From JBBTYG01 sp964418085 (GTDB lineage Bacteria; Patescibacteriota; Minisyncoccia; UBA6257; 2-01-FULL-56-20), in NCBI GenBank assembly GCA_964418085.1, contig CAYQKB010000012.1, positions 1 through 25,311 of the forward strand: 25,311 nt of DNA, given 5' to 3'. This document shows, piece after piece, positions 21,662 to 25,311 of this stretch. Both the position numbers and the translations under genes were made by a program. How positions within the stretch are numbered: the first letter of the stretch is position 1; each line of letters opens with the position of its first letter. A model generated the notes under the pieces. The model was not told where the DNA came from, did no database searches, and saw only the letters and a program-made list of their open reading frames with translations.

Positions 21662-22090
21662 TCATCCGGGGACAAGTCCCTCGGCATGAATTACTTCTGT
21701 CAGACAGAGGGTGTGATGACTTGGATGCCATCCAATTGGCTTGGCTGGAGTCCCTCTCGCTTCAACGATCTGTTTCCAGGTTTCCTCGTTGTCAACCACG
21801 CCCCACATGTTTCCCTCTGGAAAAAATTCCCACCAATGGACGTTGCAGGCGCAGACAAAACAGTGCGGAGGGAATTGTTTTCCGATTGTTTCAGGTCGAA
21901 ATGGCTTGCGATGCGATGATTCTCTGATTTCCTTGCATCTACAGGGGCCGACGTAAGGCGCGGGAGCATCAGAAGGAGTCGCCAACTGCGCTTCCCCTAG
22001 ATTCCCTGGGATTACTTCCCCATATTCTCCTTCGCTAAAGACGAGGATCGGGCTGACGATTTCACTTATTCCTGCCAGTTTTTCGCTCAT
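21662..22090 (-). CDS. Hypothetical Cys-rich protein
   Basis: The family is not recognised. The 142-residue product contains a CRCKE motif, then HCFVCACNVHWWEFFPEG, so two Cys pairs with nearby His could make a zinc site. The N-terminus is acidic and Gly-rich and there is no signal peptide or membrane segment. The final part (PSHHTLCLTEVIHAEG) carries more His and one Cys. AAGAAAG upstream of the ATG is at best a weak Shine-Dalgarno. It stands alone, followed by a strong hairpin terminator. Confidence 0.6.
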   Translation of the reverse strand: MSEKLAGISEIVSPILVFSEGEYGEVIPGNLGEAQLATPSDAPAPYVGPCRCKEIRESSHRKPFRPETIGKQFPPHCFVCACNVHWWEFFPEGNMWGVVDNEETWKQIVEARGTPAKPIGWHPSHHTLCLTEVIHAEGLVPG

Positions 22091-22213
22091 GATTCGTTTC
22101 TTTCTTGGGTTCTGGGTTATTCAGTTTTTTGTTCGGCGCTTCTTAATTGAAACACCAAACCACCACGGAGAATGGTACAGATTTTTTTATGCGAAAGCAA
22201 GCGCACGCGGGAA

Positions 22214-23470
22214 CTACTCAAGAAAGTTTTTACTGCGGAGTTTTTTGTGATACCGTATAGCGAAACGGTGCGCTTCGTCGCGGACGCGAATAAGAATTTC
22301 TTTTTTGATTCCCTCCGGAATTCTACCGATGAGAAAATTATTTTTCCGTTCCGGGCCTTTTGCGAGCCCGACGACTGGAATGTCGAGTTTAAACTTTCTC
22401 AAAACATTCCGCGCCATACTCACCTGCCCTAATCCTCCATCAATACGAATGAGTTGCGGAAGCGGCCACTTATTTTCGAGCCTTCGCTCAAGAACTTCTT
22501 TGAGCATGCCGACATCGTTTGGCTCGTTTGCGCCTCGGATTCTGAATTTTCGATACTCCGCTTTGTTCGGTTTATTATTTTCAAACACAACCATCGATCC
22601 CACAGCCGATGTTCCCGAAATATTCGAAATATCATAGCCCTCGATGCGAACCGATGTTCCAACGCCTTCAAGTTTCGGCTCGAGATCGTCGTTTTTCAAA
22701 AACGCGACATCCCGTATGTGCTGGAGGGCGAATATCTGCCACTTTATCTTTTCCGCTTCCTCGAATTGGAGTTTTTTGCTCGCGCTGCTCATATCTTTTT
22801 CAAGTGCAGTGAGAATTTTTTTCTTCTTTCCCTCGAAAAAACGTTTTATGTTTCTGATATTTCTGAGATACGCGTCCCGCTCAATTGCGCCGATGCATGT
22901 GCCGGGGCAAAGGCCGATCTGGCACTCAAGGCATTCCCGCTTCAATGTTCCCACCTGCTCGGGCAGATGCGTGCTCCACGGGAAAATCCGCCGGACAATC
23001 TTGAGCGCTTCACGCAAACTGCTTCCGGACGTAAACGGCCCAAAGGCGCTGCTCTTTGGATTGTCTTTTCCACGAACGAGAAGCACGCGCGGAAACCTCT
23101 CATCCGTTATTTCCACATAAAGAAAACTTTTATCGTCTTTTTCAAGAACATTGTATGTCGGTTGATATTCTTTTATGAGCTGCGACTCAAGAATGAGGGC
23201 TTCGAGAGCGGTGTCCGTTTGGCGGATCTCGATCGAATGAATAGTTTTAACAAGCTGTTCAATCCGCGAATCGTGCCTGCCCTCCGAAGTTTTAACGAAG
23301 GAGGGCGGACGCCCGCCTTCGCCCGGCTTCGGACGGGCAAGCAGAAAATAGCTCGAAACCCGCCGCTTTAGGTTTCCGGCTTTGCCGACGTAGATAATCG
23401 TTCCCGAGGCGTTTTTCATAAGATAGACGCCTGGGGTTTCGGGAAATTTTTTGTATAAGGCATCATTCAT
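22214..23470 (-). CDS. uvrC: Excinuclease ABC subunit C, short form without C-terminal HhH
   Basis: UvrC makes both incisions around a lesion bound by UvrB. The 418-residue protein starts with a GIY-YIG domain (ETPGVYLMKN, TIIYVGKAGNLKRR), has the Cys region (ECLECQIGLCPGTCIG), a UVR-type UvrB-binding helix pair (KLQFEEAEKIKWQI) and the RNase H-like nuclease domain (GYDISNISGTSAVGSM, RIDGGLGQV, RDEAHRFAIRYHKKLRSK). It stops there: the (HhH)2 DNA-binding domain of usual ~600-residue UvrC is absent. Residues about 44-67 (RPKPGEGG and onward) are a repeat-encoded insertion in the GIY-YIG domain. ATG 23470 is chosen; a consensus promoter sits just upstream, leaving almost no leader. Confidence 0.93.
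   Translation of the reverse strand: MNDALYKKFPETPGVYLMKNASGTIIYVGKAGNLKRRVSSYFLLARPKPGEGGRPPSFVKTSEGRHDSRIEQLVKTIHSIEIRQTDTALEALILESQLIKEYQPTYNVLEKDDKSFLYVEITDERFPRVLLVRGKDNPKSSAFGPFTSGSSLREALKIVRRIFPWSTHLPEQVGTLKRECLECQIGLCPGTCIGAIERDAYLRNIRNIKRFFEGKKKKILTALEKDMSSASKKLQFEEAEKIKWQIFALQHIRDVAFLKNDDLEPKLEGVGTSVRIEGYDISNISGTSAVGSMVVFENNKPNKAEYRKFRIRGANEPNDVGMLKEVLERRLENKWPLPQLIRIDGGLGQVSMARNVLRKFKLDIPVVGLAKGPERKNNFLIGRIPEGIKKEILIRVRDEAHRFAIRYHKKLRSKNFLE
23270..23338. repeat. Two palindromic repeats inserted in uvrC
   Basis: CCCTCCGAAG-TTTTAA-CGAAGGAGGG is a hairpin of about 10 bp. Next to it CCCGCCTTCGCCCGGCTTCG (and GACGGGCAAG) is a diverged copy of the repeat found twice in the PEBP gene. 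Together they add about 23 residues in frame. Confidence 0.75.
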
Positions 23471-23479
23471 GGCAATCAA

Positions 23480-23508
23480 AATATACGTTGTTTCCTGAAA
23501 TTTGACAA
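23480..23508 (-). promoter_or_regulatory. uvrC promoter
   Basis: On the minus strand: TTGTCA (23503-23508), a 17-nt spacer and TATATT (23480-23485), each five of six matches. The -10 ends 9 nt before the ATG. Confidence 0.65.
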
Positions 23509-23530
23509 AATTTTAGCTATATGCTAACCT
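23502..23530 (+). promoter_or_regulatory. Divergent promoter of the plus-strand small RNA
   Basis: Perfect TTGACA (23502-23507), a 17-nt spacer ending TGC, and TAACCT (23525-23530), an extended but weak -10. Its -35 overlaps that of uvrC. Confidence 0.5.
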
Positions 23531-23536
23531 ACTTTT

Positions 23537-23670
23537 GCCGCTGAGGATTAAGTTCCAAATTCGGCCGCCGATCTAGTTCGCTCGCTTCAAAATCGGTGTT
23601 AAGGAATATAGCGAGAATATAAATAAACGTCCCCGTGGTGCGCTTGCGTACTGCGGGGATTTCTTTTTTT
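23537..23670 (+). ncRNA. Probable small RNA of unknown family (~135 nt)
   Basis: A promoter and a strong plus-strand terminator bracket about 135 nt without an ORF, between uvrC and tpiA, both on the other strand. Internal pairing: GTTCC/GGAAT outside, CCGAT/ATCGG inside. Loop bases CTCGCT are complementary to AGCGAG downstream, so a pseudoknot is possible. No conserved motif of a known RNA was recognised. A riboswitch is unlikely because no plus-strand gene follows. Confidence 0.45.
23631..23670 (+). terminator. Terminator of the plus-strand small RNA (may also serve tpiA)
   Basis: CCCCG (23631-23635) pairs with CGGGG (23654-23658), with inner GTGCGC-TT-GCGTAC pairing, then ATTTCTTTTTTT. 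On the minus strand the same stem lies just after the tpiA stop and is followed by a weaker T-rich run. Confidence 0.8.
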
Positions 23671-24367
23671 AATTCGCTGCAATCTCTGCAATCTTCTCGA
23701 ACTCCTTCGCATCCAAGCTCGCGCCGCCGACGAGCGCTCCATCAATCTCTGCATGCGACAAAAAGTCTGCGGCATTTTTGCTATTCACTGATCCGCCATA
23801 GATAACGCGAGCGCCCGTTTTCATTTTTATGAACTGTGCCATTTCGGCCGAATCTTCCGGTTTATCGGGAATTCCTGTCCCAATTGCCCAGATTGGCTCG
23901 TACGCGACGACCACACATTTAACATCCTCCTTATTTATTCCCGCAAGGTCTTTTTCGAGTTGCTCCGCTATAAACTTTTTCGCTTCTTCGATACCCGTCT
24001 TTCTTATTACTTTCGATTCGCCCACGCAGAGAATAACTTTCAAGCCATCACGAACGGAAGCTATTATTTTTTTGTTTATCATTTCGTCCGTTTCGCCAAG
24101 CCAATGCCGCCGCTCGGAGTGGCCGATAATTACATATTCGGCGCCCTGCTCCTTGAGTATTGAAGGAGAGACTTCTCCCGTGAAGGCACCGCTTTCTTCC
24201 CAAAAGACATCCTGCGCTCCAAGCTTCGCCTTAATACTTTTCTTTACTTCGGCAAAATATGGAAACGGCGGGCAGATAACAACCTCAACATTCTTCGGCG
24301 CGGAAAAACTTTTCCACTCCACAAGATTCGGCGTATTCAGCTTCCAGTTGGCGACGATGAGTTTCAT
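23669..24367 (-). CDS. tpiA: Triosephosphate isomerase
   Basis: TpiA interconverts dihydroxyacetone phosphate and glyceraldehyde 3-phosphate in glycolysis. The 232-residue (beta/alpha)8 protein has the substrate-binding NWK (N7-K9), catalytic H83 (IIGHSERR), catalytic E157 (VAYEPIWAIGTG), the loop 6 lid GIPDKP and the phosphate-binding GGSVN (191-195). It is slightly shorter than the usual ~250. An extended -10 (TGCTATAAT) ends 7 nt before the ATG and there is no Shine-Dalgarno, so a leaderless mRNA is likely. Confidence 0.96.
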   Translation of the reverse strand: MKLIVANWKLNTPNLVEWKSFSAPKNVEVVICPPFPYFAEVKKSIKAKLGAQDVFWEESGAFTGEVSPSILKEQGAEYVIIGHSERRHWLGETDEMINKKIIASVRDGLKVILCVGESKVIRKTGIEEAKKFIAEQLEKDLAGINKEDVKCVVVAYEPIWAIGTGIPDKPEDSAEMAQFIKMKTGARVIYGGSVNSKNAADFLSHAEIDGALVGGASLDAKEFEKIAEIAAN

Positions 24368-24374
24368 GGGATTA

Positions 24375-24383
24375 ATTATAGCA
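24375..24383 (-). promoter_or_regulatory. Extended -10 of tpiA
   Basis: TGCTATAAT on the minus strand, 7 nt before the ATG; no clear -35. Confidence 0.6.
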
Positions 24384-24426
24384 GAAAGAAGATATTTCTA
24401 TGATGGTCATTATCTTTCACCAATTT

Positions 24427-25185
24427 CTAGCGTGGAATAATATGCCAAACGTTAAGTTTCCCATTAGTTTGCAATCGGCTTGTTTTAATAAATGAACCTA
24501 GATTAGGAAACTTAGATAAAAAATCTTTGTGTAATCCCAGTTTTTCAGAAGAAATTCCATTCTTATTGCTCATTAAAAGATAACTTATACGGATAATTCC
24601 ATTTATGATGTCGACAAGTTGTAGTTCGTCAAAAATTGTTTTGTCCGCGAAAACGATTGCTGCGTCTTTTATTGGGTACGATTTGGCATCTGGTAATTCA
24701 TTCGGCCGCGTGATCATTTTATTGACCCTTTGTGTGAATATTTTTTCTTGGAGTGGGTTCATTGAAATGCGATCAAATATAATTCGTGACCGAGAAAGTT
24801 TCCCATAAATATCTTTTTCATAAGGCATCCATGGATAAGAAAGAAGTTGACCAGCAAGGTTCGCCTGTGATATTTTATTTTTAATATTTTGCCATTCTAT
24901 TCCTGATGCAACTATAGCCCGAAAAACTGCTGTTGAATCTATAAAAGCTTCCAAAGCTTTTTCAATAAATTGTTTTTCTTTTGATGGGAAATTTTTGCCA
25001 TCAGAAAAGTGTGTAGTGTGCAAGAATCCAAGCTTTTTGCGCAATTCACCAAGTTTCAAAGATAGGTCACAGTCTATCGGCAAAAAGAGTGCTCCCCACA
25101 TAAAATATTCTTTGCCGTTATAAGGAAGTGTTGTTTCGTCAAAAAAAACTTTACAAAGCTGAAAATGGTTTGTTGAATACGACAT
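24427..25185 (-). CDS. DUF3800-like protein
   Basis: The 252-residue protein begins with a strand followed by FFDETT and KEYFMWGALFLP, and near its end has LQLVDIINGIIRISYL. These resemble the N-terminal (Y-x-D-E-S-G) and C-terminal (Q-x-A-D-x-x-x-G) signatures of DUF3800, a family with a proposed RNase H-like fold that often travels with mobile DNA; the match is by eye. A central IIFDRIS may supply another acidic residue. The gene is more AT-rich than its neighbours. ATG 25185 is chosen: a TAAGAT ends 7 nt upstream, while the earlier in-frame ATG at 25212 has nothing in support. It lies 52 nt beyond the 3' end of tRNA-Glu. Confidence 0.65.
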   Translation of the reverse strand: MSYSTNHFQLCKVFFDETTLPYNGKEYFMWGALFLPIDCDLSLKLGELRKKLGFLHTTHFSDGKNFPSKEKQFIEKALEAFIDSTAVFRAIVASGIEWQNIKNKISQANLAGQLLSYPWMPYEKDIYGKLSRSRIIFDRISMNPLQEKIFTQRVNKMITRPNELPDAKSYPIKDAAIVFADKTIFDELQLVDIINGIIRISYLLMSNKNGISSEKLGLHKDFLSKFPNLGSFIKTSRLQTNGKLNVWHIIPR

Positions 25186-25237
25186 TGATTTTATCTTACA
25201 GGGGAATCTCACGACCTTGAGTCTAATTTCCTACACG

Positions 25238-25309
25238 TAGCGCCAACGGGAATCGAACCCGTGTTTGGTGGATGAGAACCACCTGTCCTAGCCACTAGAC
25301 GATGGCGCC
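25238..25309 (-). tRNA. tRNA-Glu (anticodon CTC)
   Basis: Read on the minus strand: acceptor GGCGCCA pairs with TGGCGCT (one G-T pair), D arm GTC/GAC with an AGTGGCTAG-type loop, anticodon arm GGTGG-TTCTCAT-CCACC, T arm ACGGG-TTCGATT-CCCGT, discriminator A. The 3' CCA is not encoded. Confidence 0.93.
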
Positions 25310-25311
25310 AT

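Noticed and set aside
22454..23371. A 305-codon open frame on the plus strand
   Set aside because: It lies wholly antisense to uvrC, whose domains are clear; the frame is open because of GC and codon bias. No start signal.

Overview
The window looks like a piece of a small-genome bacterium of the Candidate Phyla Radiation (Patescibacteria), probably a Parcubacteria-type lineage. The evidence is indirect: compact single-copy housekeeping genes, a bifunctional SIS-type phosphoglucose/phosphomannose isomerase, a shortened UvrC, many small proteins of unknown family, Shine-Dalgarno sites missing from many genes, and intergenic spaces full of fold-back repeats. UGA is used as a stop (for example at 1086-1088 and 17467-17469), so code 25 (Gracilibacteria/SR1) does not apply. 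No rRNA, CRISPR array, transposase, integrase or phage gene was seen.

Layout. 1-395: two palindromic elements, then the promoter of a MazG-like protein with an internal duplication (396-1088). 1194-2936: an unknown gene, a second copy of the long palindrome, and a CorA-type transporter. 3050-6574: cysS, dnaB (overlapping cysS) and recR on +. 6612-6763: a likely ncRNA on -. 6862-9223: ychF on - and a sigma54-activator-like AAA+ protein on +. 9409-13962: a minus-strand block with an unknown protein, a membrane-anchored PEBP protein coupled to a DUF4258-like protein, an atypical SDR protein, and a PD-(D/E)XK nuclease next to a PGI/PMI isomerase. 14110-19110: a small membrane protein on +, then on - a fused G6PD-6PGD enzyme, acylphosphatase and an FAD-linked oxidase. 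19228-21426: a small membrane protein, tsaC and two secreted or anchored proteins. 21662-25309: a Cys-rich unknown, uvrC, a second likely ncRNA, tpiA, a DUF3800-like gene and tRNA-Glu(CTC).

How the genes fit together: PGI/PMI, the Zwf-Gnd fusion and TpiA feed hexose phosphates into an oxidative pentose phosphate route and glycolysis. CysS, TsaC, YchF and tRNA-Glu serve translation. DnaB, RecR, UvrC and perhaps the PD-(D/E)XK protein serve replication and repair.

The most notable signals are non-genic. (1) Two copies of a ~155-nt palindrome carry compensatory arm changes. (2) Two copies of a ~98-114-nt element with 14-bp terminal inverted repeats; one copy fills an intergenic gap exactly. (3) Short GC-rich palindromic repeats lie in frame inside at least four conserved enzymes or proteins (RecR, PEBP, Zwf-Gnd, UvrC), adding peptides such as PKPSEGG, much like Rickettsia palindromic elements. 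(4) -10 boxes sit 6-9 nt before the start codon in about nine genes, pointing to leaderless mRNAs; two of these promoters (cysS and PGI/PMI) lie in the same repeated leader sequence.
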